This document shows, in pieces, positions 1-7,923 of a DNA stretch of 21,555 bases. Below the pieces are notes generated by a model. The model was not told the origin of the DNA. It made no database searches and saw nothing but the letters and a program-made list of their open reading frames with translations. The DNA is from Candidatus Omnitrophota bacterium. Lineage in GTDB: Bacteria; Omnitrophota; Gorgyraeia; Aquiviventales; Aquiviventaceae. Each line of letters opens with the position of its first letter. The first letter of the stretch is position 1. The position numbers and the translations under genes are program-made. The DNA is taken from assembly GCA_016206725.1 (NCBI GenBank), contig JACQRA010000005.1, forward strand, positions 1 through 21,555, read 5' to 3'.

Positions 1-16
1 AGATACGATATACGGC

Positions 17-2005
17 TTACTGGGGGTCGACGTCCACGATGACGGGCAGGCCGCGGAAACGCCGTCCCTCCTGCAAGGTCGCCCGCACCACCGCCAGCAT
101 CGGTTCCACCCGCTTCGCTTTGAGGACGACATGCCAGCGATGGTTCCCCCGCAAGACACTCAGCCGGTGAGGAGCTGGTCCAAGGAGACTGATTGATCGG
201 GTGATTCGCACCTTCAAAGCGGTTGCCAGTTCTCGTGCCGCGCGCTCCACCCGCTGTTCGCCGCGCCCTTGAACCGTCAAGTCGACCAGGCGAACACACG
301 GTGGCAGACGGAATCGTCGGCGCATGGCGATCTCCGCGCGGTAAAAGGCGTGATAGTCATGCTGCGAGGCGGCTCGAATCGCATAGTGGGTGGGGCAGAA
401 GGTTTGGATGATCACGCGACCCGGCCGATCCCCTCGTCCCGCGCGCCCAGCGACCTGTGTGAGGAGATCGAACGTCCGCTCCCCTGCCCGAAAGTCCGGG
501 AGGTTCAACGCGGTATCCGCGGAGATGACGCCGACCAGTGTCACGGACGGAACGTCCCATCCCTTCGCCACCATCTGCGTGCCCACCAACAGATCGATCT
601 GCCGGGTGGTAACCAAATCGTAGACTCGGCGATGGCTGTCTCTTGGTTTCGTCGCATCAGCATCCATTCGAGCGATAGCTGAGGCGGGAAACAAACGGTG
701 CAGCTCGGATTCAATCCGCTGCGTGCCTGAACCCCGCAGGTGGACGTAGCCGCGTGAGCAGACCTGGCAGGTCTCCGGCGCATCCTGCTCGCGATTGCAA
801 TAGTGGCAGCGCAATCGGTTAGTCGTGGCGTGGTAGATCAGCGGCACAGAACAGGCCTGACAACGGCTGACAGTTCCACACGCCGGGCATTGGGCCACAC
901 GGGCGAACCCCCGACGATTCAGCAGGAGAATCGCTTGCTCGTTGAGGTCAACGGTCTGCTCCAGGGCGCGCTGCAGCCGTACGGAGAAGACCGCGCTCCG
1001 ACGCCCACGCGTCAGCTCTTGGCGCATGTCCACGATCTCGACCTTGGGAAGCGCCCGTCCCTGCACGCGCTGCGTCAACTCCAGCAGATGGAGTTGACCG
1101 CGTGTCGCCGCGTCGTAGCTTTCAACCGATGGCGTGGCGCTTCCCAAGATGACCATGGCATGAGCGTCCTTCGCGCGGGCCATCGCCACCTCGCGAGCAT
1201 GGTAGCGTGGGCTCTCCGTCTGTTTATAGGACGGGTCGTGTTCTTCATCGAGGATGATCAGCCCGATGCGGTGCATCGGGGCAAAGACGGCGGAGCGCGT
1301 ACCTACCATGATGCAACACCGGCCGCTGGCCGCGTCCTGCCAGGCGATGGCCCGCTGACGAGGGGTGAGGCGACTATGCCAGATTCCTACATCCGAGGCG
1401 AATCGCTGACGGAAACGATCGATCGCCTGGGGGGTCAGCGCAATCTCAGGAACCAAACAGATCGCGCTGCGTCCCTGTTCCAGGACTTTCTCAATCACCC
1501 GCAGATAGAGTTCCGTCTTTCCGGAACCCGTGATCCCGTGAAGGAGGAACGGGGCGAATCGCTGCGCCTTCACCAAGGCGGTGAAGACCTCAAACGCACG
1601 CTGCTGTTCGGCTGTCAAGGTCGGCAAGATCGGGGACACAAACACATTTCCAAGTGTGTTTGTGTCCCCTTTTTTCGTGTCCCCTTTTTTCACCGAATGT
1701 AAACCGGTGGGGAGGATGGCGGCGAGCGCCTCGCCGAGACTGCAACCGTAGTAGCCTGTCATCCAGCGCGCTACGTACCAGCGATCCGACGTGAACATCG
1801 AGGCGTCGTCGATGAGCCGTAACAATGTTTTGGGGGCTTGGATCGTGGTGGATGGTGTCGTCTTCAGCACATAGCCCACCAATTGGCGACGACCAAACGG
1901 CGCGAGGACGCGCATCCCCGGCTGGAGGACTGATTCCCAGTCGGGAGGGACGACGTAGTCAAATGCGCGATCGATCGGAAGGTTGAAGACGACTTGCGCA
2001 ATCAT
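17..2005 (-). CDS. priA: Primosomal replication restart helicase PriA (primosomal protein N')
   Basis: A 662-residue superfamily 2 DNA helicase that reloads the replisome at stalled forks. Residues 1-100 are the DNA-binding and winged-helix region. The helicase core has Walker A GITGSGKT (157-164), DEEH (253-256), GSAT (288-291) and GTQMVAKG (475-482). Between the helicase lobes is the PriA zinc domain with eight cysteines (373, 376, 382, 385, 400, 403, 413, 416). The ATG start gives MIAQVVFNLP, a normal PriA N-terminus, and the stop is TAA. The oddity lies at residues about 105-127, where the linker before the helicase core is encoded by a palindromic repeat read in frame and gives a doubled KKGDT. 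The length is slightly below that of E. coli PriA (known, about 730). It is the last gene of the train, 36 bases after the uracil-DNA glycosylase stop. The identification is secure; the effect of the insertion is unknown. Confidence 0.97.
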   Translation of the reverse strand: MIAQVVFNLPIDRAFDYVVPPDWESVLQPGMRVLAPFGRRQLVGYVLKTTPSTTIQAPKTLLRLIDDASMFTSDRWYVARWMTGYYGCSLGEALAAILPTGLHSVKKGDTKKGDTNTLGNVFVSPILPTLTAEQQRAFEVFTALVKAQRFAPFLLHGITGSGKTELYLRVIEKVLEQGRSAICLVPEIALTPQAIDRFRQRFASDVGIWHSRLTPRQRAIAWQDAASGRCCIMVGTRSAVFAPMHRIGLIILDEEHDPSYKQTESPRYHAREVAMARAKDAHAMVILGSATPSVESYDAATRGQLHLLELTQRVQGRALPKVEIVDMRQELTRGRRSAVFSVRLQRALEQTVDLNEQAILLLNRRGFARVAQCPACGTVSRCQACSVPLIYHATTNRLRCHYCNREQDAPETCQVCSRGYVHLRGSGTQRIESELHRLFPASAIARMDADATKPRDSHRRVYDLVTTRQIDLLVGTQMVAKGWDVPSVTLVGVISADTALNLPDFRAGERTFDLLTQVAGRAGRGDRPGRVIIQTFCPTHYAIRAASQHDYHAFYRAEIAMRRRFRLPPCVRLVDLTVQGRGEQRVERAARELATALKVRITRSISLLGPAPHRLSVLRGNHRWHVVLKAKRVEPMLAVVRATLQEGRRFRGLPVIVDVDPQ
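1632..1690. repeat. Palindromic element copy A, in frame inside priA
   Basis: Bases 1632-1669 form a palindrome with perfect 15-base arms: GGGGACACAAACACA, an 8-base loop, TGTGTTTGTGTCCCC. A further half-copy follows (TTTTTTC, GTGTCCCC, TTTTTT, to about 1690). The same composite layout of palindrome plus extra GTGTCCCC half-copy occurs on the opposite strand in the copy at 17949-18004. The element is wholly inside priA and keeps its frame. On the plus strand the hairpin followed by T6 looks like a terminator, but no plus-strand gene precedes it. Confidence 0.9.
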
Positions 2006-2041
2006 CTTAGCGAGTGATTGAGTAATTGAGTGATTGGGTGA
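2006..2041. repeat. Octamer tandem repeat between uracil-DNA glycosylase and priA
   Basis: On the minus strand the whole spacer after the TAA stop of the glycosylase reads as about four 8-base units: TCACC, then CAATCACT, CAATTACT, CAATCACT, then CGCTAAG before the priA ATG. There is no clear Shine-Dalgarno sequence, so the repeat occupies the ribosome-binding region of priA. Unit number would set the distance between the two reading frames. Confidence 0.75.
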
Positions 2042-2707
2042 TTAATCACCTAGTAGTTTTTTGATTTGCTTGAGGTCTTGCCAGACGAGTTTTTTGGCGT
2101 CGGGATTGCGCAACAGATACGCCGGATGGAAGGTCGGAATGACGGCGAGGCCCTGAAACGCATGCCGTTGCCCGCGAATCTTGGTGATCGACACGTCCAT
2201 CCCGAGCAAGGCTTTGGCCGCAATGGCGCCCAGCGTACAGATGATCCGGGGCTGAATAATCGTCAGTTGCTCCACGAGATACGGACGACACGCCTCGATC
2301 TCATCCGGCTGAGGGATGCGATTGTTCGGCGGACGATCTTTGAGGACGTTGCAGATGTAGACCTCCTCGCGACGCAGCCCCATCGCTTCAATCATCTTGG
2401 TCAACAACCGGCCCGCGGCCCCCACGAAGGGCTTGCCTTGCAGGTCCTCTTCACGACCCGGCGCTTCCCCCACGAAGACGAGACGGGCCGTGCCCGTCCC
2501 ATCCGCGAAGACATGGTGCGTCCGTGTCCGGTACAACGGACACTGTGTGCATGCGATCACCCGTTGTTCAACCTCGCGGAGCAGACTCGCGTTGTCTTTC
2601 GTGGCACGTGGAGCCCCACCGGGAATGACCGTGAGCCCGAGCCGTTTGAGATTCCTCACGTGGGCGTTCACCGCCCTCAGCGCCACCTGGAGTTCGTTAC
2701 GTTCCAT
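2042..2707 (-). CDS. Uracil-DNA glycosylase, family 4 (UDGa-like), with one iron-sulfur Cys replaced by Asp
   Basis: A 221-residue protein that excises uracil from DNA in base excision repair. Motif A is GEAPGREED (80-88) and motif B is HPAYLLRNP (194-202), both typical of family 4. Family 4 enzymes bind a 4Fe-4S cluster through four cysteines. Here Cys53, Cys56 and Cys140 match, but the position that is normally Cys in the VKCRPP motif is Asp124 (VLKDRPP). Cys119 lies five residues earlier. I chose the ATG giving MERNELQ: an upstream extension to 2842 would overlap the preceding glycosyltransferase by about 145 bases with low-complexity sequence, whereas this start overlaps it by only 11 bases. 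Family assignment is firm; cluster status is open. Confidence 0.93.
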   Translation of the reverse strand: MERNELQVALRAVNAHVRNLKRLGLTVIPGGAPRATKDNASLLREVEQRVIACTQCPLYRTRTHHVFADGTGTARLVFVGEAPGREEDLQGKPFVGAAGRLLTKMIEAMGLRREEVYICNVLKDRPPNNRIPQPDEIEACRPYLVEQLTIIQPRIICTLGAIAAKALLGMDVSITKIRGQRHAFQGLAVIPTFHPAYLLRNPDAKKLVWQDLKQIKKLLGD

Positions 2708-3839
2708 GAGCGATGGGAAGAACCAGTTGCTTGACGATCTCGGAGGCCGCGTCGGGATGGGCGAGCAGACAGGCTCGTTCGCGCATGGCAGAGAGTTTCG
2801 CTGGATGATCCAAACAATCCCGAATCGTCCCAACGACATCATGGATACGCGAGGCCATCATGGCGGCTCCGTGGGAGGTGACATACTCGGCGTTCAACTC
2901 CTCCTGTCCTGGGATGACGGCAAAGATCACGAGCGGAATCCCTACGGTCAGCGCTTCCATCAGGCTCAGTCCGCCGGCTTTCGTCACCATCAGGTCGCTG
3001 GCCTGCATCAACTGCGGCATCGTCTCAACGAATCCGAACACGCGGACGGGCATGCGAGATGGTCGGGTGATGCGCTCCACCTCTTGCCTGAGCGGCTCGT
3101 TGGCACCGCAGACCACGATGAGTTGAAGCGCTCCGGGGCGATCGGATTCAAGCTTCATGAGCTGCCTCACCAGCTGCGCGATCGGCCCAACCCCCATGCC
3201 CCCGCTGGCGATTAAGACGGTGCGCCGATTCGAATCGAGTCCCAAGCCTTCGAGCACACGCGGCCGATCGATCGGCTGTGTAAAAGACGGGCCCACGGGA
3301 ATCCCGAGCAGGTGCAATCGCTCCACGGCGATCCCCCGCTGGCGGCACAGGGCATAGGTCGGTTTTGACCCCACGACGACGGCTTCGGCCTCATCCGTGA
3401 ACCAGACCCGATGGGGAAAGAGATCGGTCATCACCACAATCAATCGAGCGGAAAGCCACCCGAGACGTTTGGCTGAGGCGAAACAATCGGCAGGAAAGAA
3501 ATGTGTCGCGATGAGCACGTCGGGGGGATGCTCGCGAAGGGATCGCAGGCATCGCCGTGCCATGAGCCGGTTCCACGCTCGGCGGATCGGCTGGATACCG
3601 CCAAACACCCGCGGCTGATCGATGACGGTATACGACCACCCCCAGAGGGGCGGGAAAAACCGGACGAGCGTCTCATAGAGACGGGGATAGATCCAACGGA
3701 ACCATCGCGGGGTATACGCCAAGAGATCCACACAGATCACCTCGGCCTGTGGGAGCAGACGGCGAACGACCTCGGCAATCGCTTCCGCGGCCCGCCGATG
3801 CCCGGTGCCCGCCGTCACATAGCTGATGAAGACACGAAT
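2697..3839 (-). CDS. MGDG-synthase/MurG-like glycosyltransferase (GT28 type), probable ATT start
   Basis: A GT-B fold glycosyltransferase of the monogalactosyldiacylglycerol synthase / processive diacylglycerol glucosyltransferase type. It likely transfers a sugar from a nucleotide donor to a lipid or lipid-linked acceptor at the inner membrane. The N-terminal motif TAGTGHRRAAEAI matches the family's glycine-histidine signature. The C-terminal half has GGMGVGPIAQLV and a donor-binding segment KAGGLSLMEA, then IPGQEE. The first conventional start is GTG at 3818, but this would remove the first beta strand. Seven in-frame codons upstream restore a normal N-terminus, RVFISYVTAG, preceded by ATT at 3837-3839. 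A GAGG Shine-Dalgarno sits 7 bases before the ATT and overlaps the TGA stop of the deacetylase. No ATG, GTG or TTG exists between that stop and GTG 3818. The acceptor cannot be told from sequence. Confidence 0.88.
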   Translation of the reverse strand: MRVFISYVTAGTGHRRAAEAIAEVVRRLLPQAEVICVDLLAYTPRWFRWIYPRLYETLVRFFPPLWGWSYTVIDQPRVFGGIQPIRRAWNRLMARRCLRSLREHPPDVLIATHFFPADCFASAKRLGWLSARLIVVMTDLFPHRVWFTDEAEAVVVGSKPTYALCRQRGIAVERLHLLGIPVGPSFTQPIDRPRVLEGLGLDSNRRTVLIASGGMGVGPIAQLVRQLMKLESDRPGALQLIVVCGANEPLRQEVERITRPSRMPVRVFGFVETMPQLMQASDLMVTKAGGLSLMEALTVGIPLVIFAVIPGQEELNAEYVTSHGAAMMASRIHDVVGTIRDCLDHPAKLSAMRERACLLAHPDAASEIVKQLVLPIAHGT

Positions 3840-3848
3840 GGCAGAACC

Positions 3849-4559
3849 TCACGAGGGCGATTCGATGCGACGGAACAGATCGTAATAGCCGGAGAGTTTG
3901 ACCGCCAGAATCAGCGGATGCCGGTCGCGATCCGTGATCTTGACACGCCGCAACGACATCACATCGCGTGATGCGCGCGCGAGGCCTCGATTGGTTGTGC
4001 ACGCGGCTCGATAACCTGCGCGTTGTGCCGCCTCTCGAATCGCGGAGGTAAAGCCCCCGACCGGATAGCTGAGGAACTCAATCGGCCGACCAAGTCGAGC
4101 CTCCAGCAGACGCTTCGACTCCTGCAATTCGTGTTCAATCTGCTCGAGGGATTCCAATGGCAAATACGTATGGTTCAGCGTGTGGCTGCCGATGGTCATG
4201 CCGTCTCTGGAGACCGCTCGCAACTGTTCCCACGTCATAAACCCCGGAAGACCCACCTCACGCGGCGTGACGAACACCGTCGCCGGAAACCCGAAACGGG
4301 AGAGCCGCGGCATCGCGATCGTATAGGTCTCCTCATAGCCGTCATCGAACGTGATGGCGACACTCTTCTTCGGCACAACGGCTTCCCGCTCCAACGCGTC
4401 GATCAGCTCCGCCAGAGGCCATACTCGATAGCCACGGCTGGCAAGGAACGTCAATTGCCGTTCGAAGACCTCGGCGCTGACGGTGGGCACATGGTCGGCC
4501 TTGGATTCTCCCACGCGATGGTACCCCATGATGGGCGTCGTCCAAAATCGTTTCAACAT
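3849..4559 (-). CDS. Polysaccharide deacetylase, NodB domain (carbohydrate esterase 4 type)
   Basis: A 236-residue protein, essentially a bare NodB domain, which removes N- or O-acetyl groups from sugars. Motif 1 is TFDDGY (70-75, catalytic and metal Asp residues), motif 2 is SHTLNH (125-130, metal His residues), and motif 3 is SYPVGG (164-169). No signal peptide or membrane helix is visible, so it probably acts in the cytoplasm on a glycan intermediate or lipid-linked sugar. A GTG immediately follows the TGA of the upstream oxidoreductase. The ATG three bases on (4559) has better spacing from GGGAG (6 bases), so I use it. It is followed 9 bases after its stop by the MGDG-synthase-like glycosyltransferase in the same frame, suggesting coupled expression and perhaps successive action on one substrate. 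The substrate is unknown. Confidence 0.93.
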   Translation of the reverse strand: MLKRFWTTPIMGYHRVGESKADHVPTVSAEVFERQLTFLASRGYRVWPLAELIDALEREAVVPKKSVAITFDDGYEETYTIAMPRLSRFGFPATVFVTPREVGLPGFMTWEQLRAVSRDGMTIGSHTLNHTYLPLESLEQIEHELQESKRLLEARLGRPIEFLSYPVGGFTSAIREAAQRAGYRAACTTNRGLARASRDVMSLRRVKITDRDRHPLILAVKLSGYYDLFRRIESPS

Positions 4560-4562
4560 CAC

Positions 4563-5555
4563 TCACTCCCTGTTCGTGAGAGTTGGTTTCGCGGTACGTT
4601 GTTGCATCGCCTGTTCGCAGGCCGCCAAGACCCGAACGGTCTCCACCGCCAGCGCAGTCCCGAATCGGCTGCGATCGCCCCCGGCAAGGCCATCCAAGAA
4701 ATACAAGAGCATATTCTGAAGCGGTGGTGACGGCTCAACGCGGATCGCCCGCCACTGAGGCGCCTCGGGGATTCCCTGACGATACCGAGCTGAAAAGTCA
4801 ATGTCCGCCACCGTCAAGGTCTCGGCAGATAGACTCTCTAAGAGGTAGAGATGGTGTTCGGTCATGACACTCAGACTCCGCCGCTTCTTCGATTCAAGGC
4901 GTCCCGCTTGAATCCAGGCGGCTGCCCCCTGAGCAAATTCGAGCAAGAGACTGACCGCATCCGGCCTTCCATCAGGATCCGGTGGACCGCCGAGCGCATC
5001 GATCCGCTGCGGGAAATTTCCGAGGAGATCCAGGCAGATGGCCACGTCATGCACCGCCCAATCCCACAGCGCCGGCGTGTGGCTTCGGAAAGGCCCGAGC
5101 GCCATCCCTTCAGAGAGGATGACGCGGATTGGATCGTCGGCGCGACTGAGATGGTGTTTGAGTATGCGGTACGCCGAGCTGAAGAGATGGGTATGATCGA
5201 CCAGCACCGGTGTCTGCGTGCGTTGGGCGGCGCGGTGGAGGCGTTCGGCGGTCTCCACATCCAGACACAACGGCTTCTCGACAATCGAGGGTTTGCCCGC
5301 TTCAAGACACGCCATCACGATCTCGGCATGGGTCGCGGGAGGTGTGGCGATGATGACGGCTTCGCAAGGACCGTGGACAACCTCCTCCCACTGCTGCACC
5401 ACCCCTGCGCTCGACGGAACCTGCGCTGCCTGTTCCGCGTGGCGAGCGCAGACCACTGTCAGCTTGCAGCGCGCTTGAAGTTGCGCGAGGGTTCTGAGGT
5501 AGACCTGGCCCCAGCGACCCGTTCCAATCAGCCCCAGCGCGAGAGAGTGTGCCAT
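4563..5555 (-). CDS. Gfo/Idh/MocA family NAD(P)-dependent oxidoreductase
   Basis: A 330-residue sugar dehydrogenase-type protein. The N-terminal Rossmann fold has GTGRWG (11-16) for the dinucleotide. EKP (93-95) holds the family's conserved Lys94. A C-terminal beta-sheet domain contains HD (169-170) in the helix usually lining the active site. In polysaccharide clusters, members such as WlbA oxidise C3 of UDP-sugars, which is the basis for placing this one in nucleotide-sugar synthesis; the exact reaction is inferred only as an oxidation or reduction of a sugar nucleotide. The ATG starts 3 bases after the stop of the UXS-like gene and no strong ribosome-binding site is seen, so translation is probably coupled. 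The stop TGA abuts the GTG/ATG of the deacetylase gene. Confidence 0.92.
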   Translation of the reverse strand: MAHSLALGLIGTGRWGQVYLRTLAQLQARCKLTVVCARHAEQAAQVPSSAGVVQQWEEVVHGPCEAVIIATPPATHAEIVMACLEAGKPSIVEKPLCLDVETAERLHRAAQRTQTPVLVDHTHLFSSAYRILKHHLSRADDPIRVILSEGMALGPFRSHTPALWDWAVHDVAICLDLLGNFPQRIDALGGPPDPDGRPDAVSLLLEFAQGAAAWIQAGRLESKKRRSLSVMTEHHLYLLESLSAETLTVADIDFSARYRQGIPEAPQWRAIRVEPSPPLQNMLLYFLDGLAGGDRSRFGTALAVETVRVLAACEQAMQQRTAKPTLTNRE

Positions 5556-5558
5556 GGA

Positions 5559-6632
5559 TCAAAAGGGCGAACCGGTGTAGACGCCTTCCGCCCATTTCAT
5601 CACACGATGCAACCCCTCGGAGAGTCCCACCACGGGGTGATAGTCGAGGTGACGCGCGGCCTTGCTCAGGTCAGGACAGCGACGCTGCGGCTCGTCGGAT
5701 GGATAGGCGTCGGGATACTCGATCACCTCGAGGGGGAGTTTGCGCCTGACCACTCGTTGAAACACCTTCGCCAGCTCCAACATGGACACCTCCGGCGAGG
5801 GATTCCCGATGTTGTAGGCCTGCCCACGCGCGCCGCGCAGGAGGGCCTTGAAAAACCCCACTATCGCATCGGTGATATAGCAGAAGGTGCGCGTCTGCTT
5901 CCCTGTTCCGTAGATATGGAGCGGTCTGCGCCCAATGATTCGGCTGGTAAAATTCGGGATCACCCGATAGTCGGCCTCTGACATTCCGGGGCCGTAGACA
6001 TTGAACGGCCGCACCATCGTGGCCGGCACGCCGAATTCTTCATGGAACACGGCGCACAAGGTCTCCCCCAGCCGCTTCGATTCATCATAACAGGCCCGAG
6101 GTCCGAGACAGGAGACGTTCCCGGCATACGATTCCGTCGTCGGGATATGCTTCTCGTCAGGATTGCCGTAGATCTCGCTTGAGCTAAAGAATAGAAAGCC
6201 TTTCACGGGACGTTGGCGCGCGATCTCCAAGAGGTGCCTCGTACCCAGCGTCGCGACCTCCAGGGTCTCCAAGGGATACTTGCGGTAATAGTAGGGGCTG
6301 GCGATGCCGGCGGCGTGGATGATGTAATCCACTGATCCGCGAATGGTCAGGGGACGCGCCAAATCATGTTGAATGAAGCGGTAACCGTCCCGCCAGGCTC
6401 GCTTCAAGAGGGGGGCGGCGCTGGTGATGTGATTGTCCACGACGATCACGCGGCAACGGCGCTTGAGCAGATGTTCGTTCAGGTACGCCAGGACGATGAG
6501 AAAGTGCCGCCCCAGAAACCCGTGCCCACCGGAGACCAGCACGGTCTGTCCGGCAAACTGCTGGGCATCCTGCCCGAGGCGCTCCACGATGGTTTTGATG
6601 TCCGACTCAAGGAACAGAGGGGCGTTACGCAT
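5559..6632 (-). CDS. NAD-dependent sugar epimerase/dehydratase, UDP-xylose-synthase-like
   Basis: A 357-residue extended short-chain dehydrogenase. GGHGFLG (35-41) is the NAD-binding loop. Ser151-152 sit in SSSEIYG, and Tyr182 and Lys186 form the YxxxK pair within CYDESKR. That sequence is close to the YDEgKR of UDP-glucuronate decarboxylases and is less like dTDP-glucose dehydratases. A decarboxylase (UDP-glucuronate to UDP-xylose) or related 4-keto-sugar step is therefore the best guess. The first 29 residues precede the Rossmann fold and are an extension relative to minimal members. The start is firm: ATG overlaps the upstream stop as TGATG, with GGAGG 7 bases before. It lies between the C-methyltransferase and the Gfo/Idh gene in the nucleotide-sugar block. 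Confidence 0.9.
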   Translation of the reverse strand: MRNAPLFLESDIKTIVERLGQDAQQFAGQTVLVSGGHGFLGRHFLIVLAYLNEHLLKRRCRVIVVDNHITSAAPLLKRAWRDGYRFIQHDLARPLTIRGSVDYIIHAAGIASPYYYRKYPLETLEVATLGTRHLLEIARQRPVKGFLFFSSSEIYGNPDEKHIPTTESYAGNVSCLGPRACYDESKRLGETLCAVFHEEFGVPATMVRPFNVYGPGMSEADYRVIPNFTSRIIGRRPLHIYGTGKQTRTFCYITDAIVGFFKALLRGARGQAYNIGNPSPEVSMLELAKVFQRVVRRKLPLEVIEYPDAYPSDEPQRRCPDLSKAARHLDYHPVVGLSEGLHRVMKWAEGVYTGSPF

Positions 6633-7915
6633 CAGTGAACCTCCAGTCGAGGGAGCGGCACAATGAAATGACCTCCCCGCTCCGTATACGCGCGATGCTT
6701 GGCCAGAATGGATTCAGCGAAATTCCACGCGAGGATGACGACGTCGTCCGGTCGGCGAGCCACCTCGTACAACGCGGTTGACGCCACCACAGGAAGATGG
6801 TGGCCGGGAGAATAGAGTCCTTGCTTCCAGGGACTGTCATCAATGAGGTACTCGATGACGTCAGGCCCGATTCCGAAATGGAACATCAGGGTGGTGGCCT
6901 TGGCGGGAGCCCCGAAGCCTGCGAGGCGCTTGCCGTCCTGTTTGAGACGGCGCAGCAACGTCATCACGTCCTCTTTGCGCTGCGCAATGCGCGTCAAGAA
7001 GTCGTGGTAGGCGGCAGGCTCAAACAGCCCCATCGAGGTCTCCAGTCGGATGAGCTGATCCACCCGAGGCTTCCGCGGCCACTTCCCGCCGCGGCGTTTA
7101 GCGATGCCACGCAAGGAACCGCCGTGCGAGTCCACCCGAATGGCGTCAATCAATTCCATATCATGCCGCTCACAGAGCGCCGCCAACGGTTTGACGGCGT
7201 GATAGCTCAGATGCTCATGATAGATGGTATCAAACAGTCCCTTTTCCACCACGTCAACGAGATAGGACACCTCGAAGACAAACAGCCCATCGCGATGGAG
7301 CAGATGGGTCACGCCCTCGAGGATGCCGTGCAAATCATCCGCATGGGCGAACACGTTGTTGGCGGCAATGAGCGCGGCCTCCCACCCGTCTTGTCGCAGA
7401 CGCCTCGCCAACGCCAGATCAAAGAACTCCGGCAGCGTCTCGATGCCGCGCTGGGTGGCTTGCGCCGCGATCGCATGAGCTGGATCGACCCCCAACACCC
7501 GCATGCCGGCGTCTTTAAAGAACTGCAGCAGGGTCCCGTCGTTGCTGCCGATTTCAAGGACGCGGGAGCCTCGCGGCAGCGCCGTCAGATGGAGCACGTC
7601 CTCCGCATAGCGCCGGAAGTGCTCCACAAACACCGGCGAAGTCCCTGAGACGTAGACGTAGTCGCGAAACAGCCGAGCCGGATCCACGACGTCCAGGAGC
7701 TGAGCATGTCCGCAACTCCGACACAGATGCACGTTGAGCGGGAAGCGATCTTGGGGTTTGCCGACCTCAGAGGTTTCGACGAATTCGTTGGCCAACGGCG
7801 TCTCCCCCAACGAGAGGACGAGGATCAGGTCACGCGATCCGCAGAGGCGGCAGTCTGTCCGTGTCCTCAGATTTCTCTGTGCTCTCTGTGGTGTGTGTAC
7901 GTTGATCTGTGTCAT
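6632..7915 (-). CDS. Sugar C-methyltransferase, class I SAM-dependent (first paralog)
   Basis: A 427-residue three-part protein of the TylC3/NovU type. An N-terminal zinc site uses Cys22, Cys25, Cys65 and Cys68. The SAM-binding Rossmann domain starts at EIGSNDGTLL (121-130). The C-terminal domain contains GAPAKA and PGHHLP. Family members C-methylate a keto-deoxysugar nucleotide to give a branched sugar. I chose ATG 7915, which overlaps the cupin gene stop as ATGA. A longer frame to 8134 would run through the whole cupin gene antiframe and has no family character. The first about 17 residues (MTQINVHTPQ and after) are encoded by a CACAGA-rich repeat rather than by family sequence. The protein is paralogous to the gene at 9214-10452 but clearly diverged from it. 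Confidence 0.92.
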   Translation of the reverse strand: MTQINVHTPQRAQRNLRTRTDCRLCGSRDLILVLSLGETPLANEFVETSEVGKPQDRFPLNVHLCRSCGHAQLLDVVDPARLFRDYVYVSGTSPVFVEHFRRYAEDVLHLTALPRGSRVLEIGSNDGTLLQFFKDAGMRVLGVDPAHAIAAQATQRGIETLPEFFDLALARRLRQDGWEAALIAANNVFAHADDLHGILEGVTHLLHRDGLFVFEVSYLVDVVEKGLFDTIYHEHLSYHAVKPLAALCERHDMELIDAIRVDSHGGSLRGIAKRRGGKWPRKPRVDQLIRLETSMGLFEPAAYHDFLTRIAQRKEDVMTLLRRLKQDGKRLAGFGAPAKATTLMFHFGIGPDVIEYLIDDSPWKQGLYSPGHHLPVVASTALYEVARRPDDVVILAWNFAESILAKHRAYTERGGHFIVPLPRLEVH

Positions 7916-7923
7916 CTGTGTTG
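7857..7923. repeat. CACAGA-rich repeat forming the cupin/methyltransferase junction
   Basis: On the minus strand this stretch reads as serial CACAGA-like units: ACACAGATGACACAGATCAA, then CCACAGAGAGCACAGAGAAA, then GGACACGGACAGA. I recognise the form from dispersed CACAGAT/CACAGAG-type repeats seen in many bacterial genomes. Here it supplies the last three codons and stop of the cupin gene, the start codon, and about 17 codons of the methyltransferase gene. Confidence 0.7.

Noticed and set aside
1632..1686. Rho-independent terminator on the plus strand (hairpin then T6)
   Set aside because: It is inside the priA coding region and no plus-strand gene leads into it. It is better explained as a copy of the dispersed palindrome.
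2708..2842. Longer start for the uracil-DNA glycosylase
   Set aside because: The extra 45 residues are out-of-frame readings of the glycosyltransferase end and do not resemble the family.
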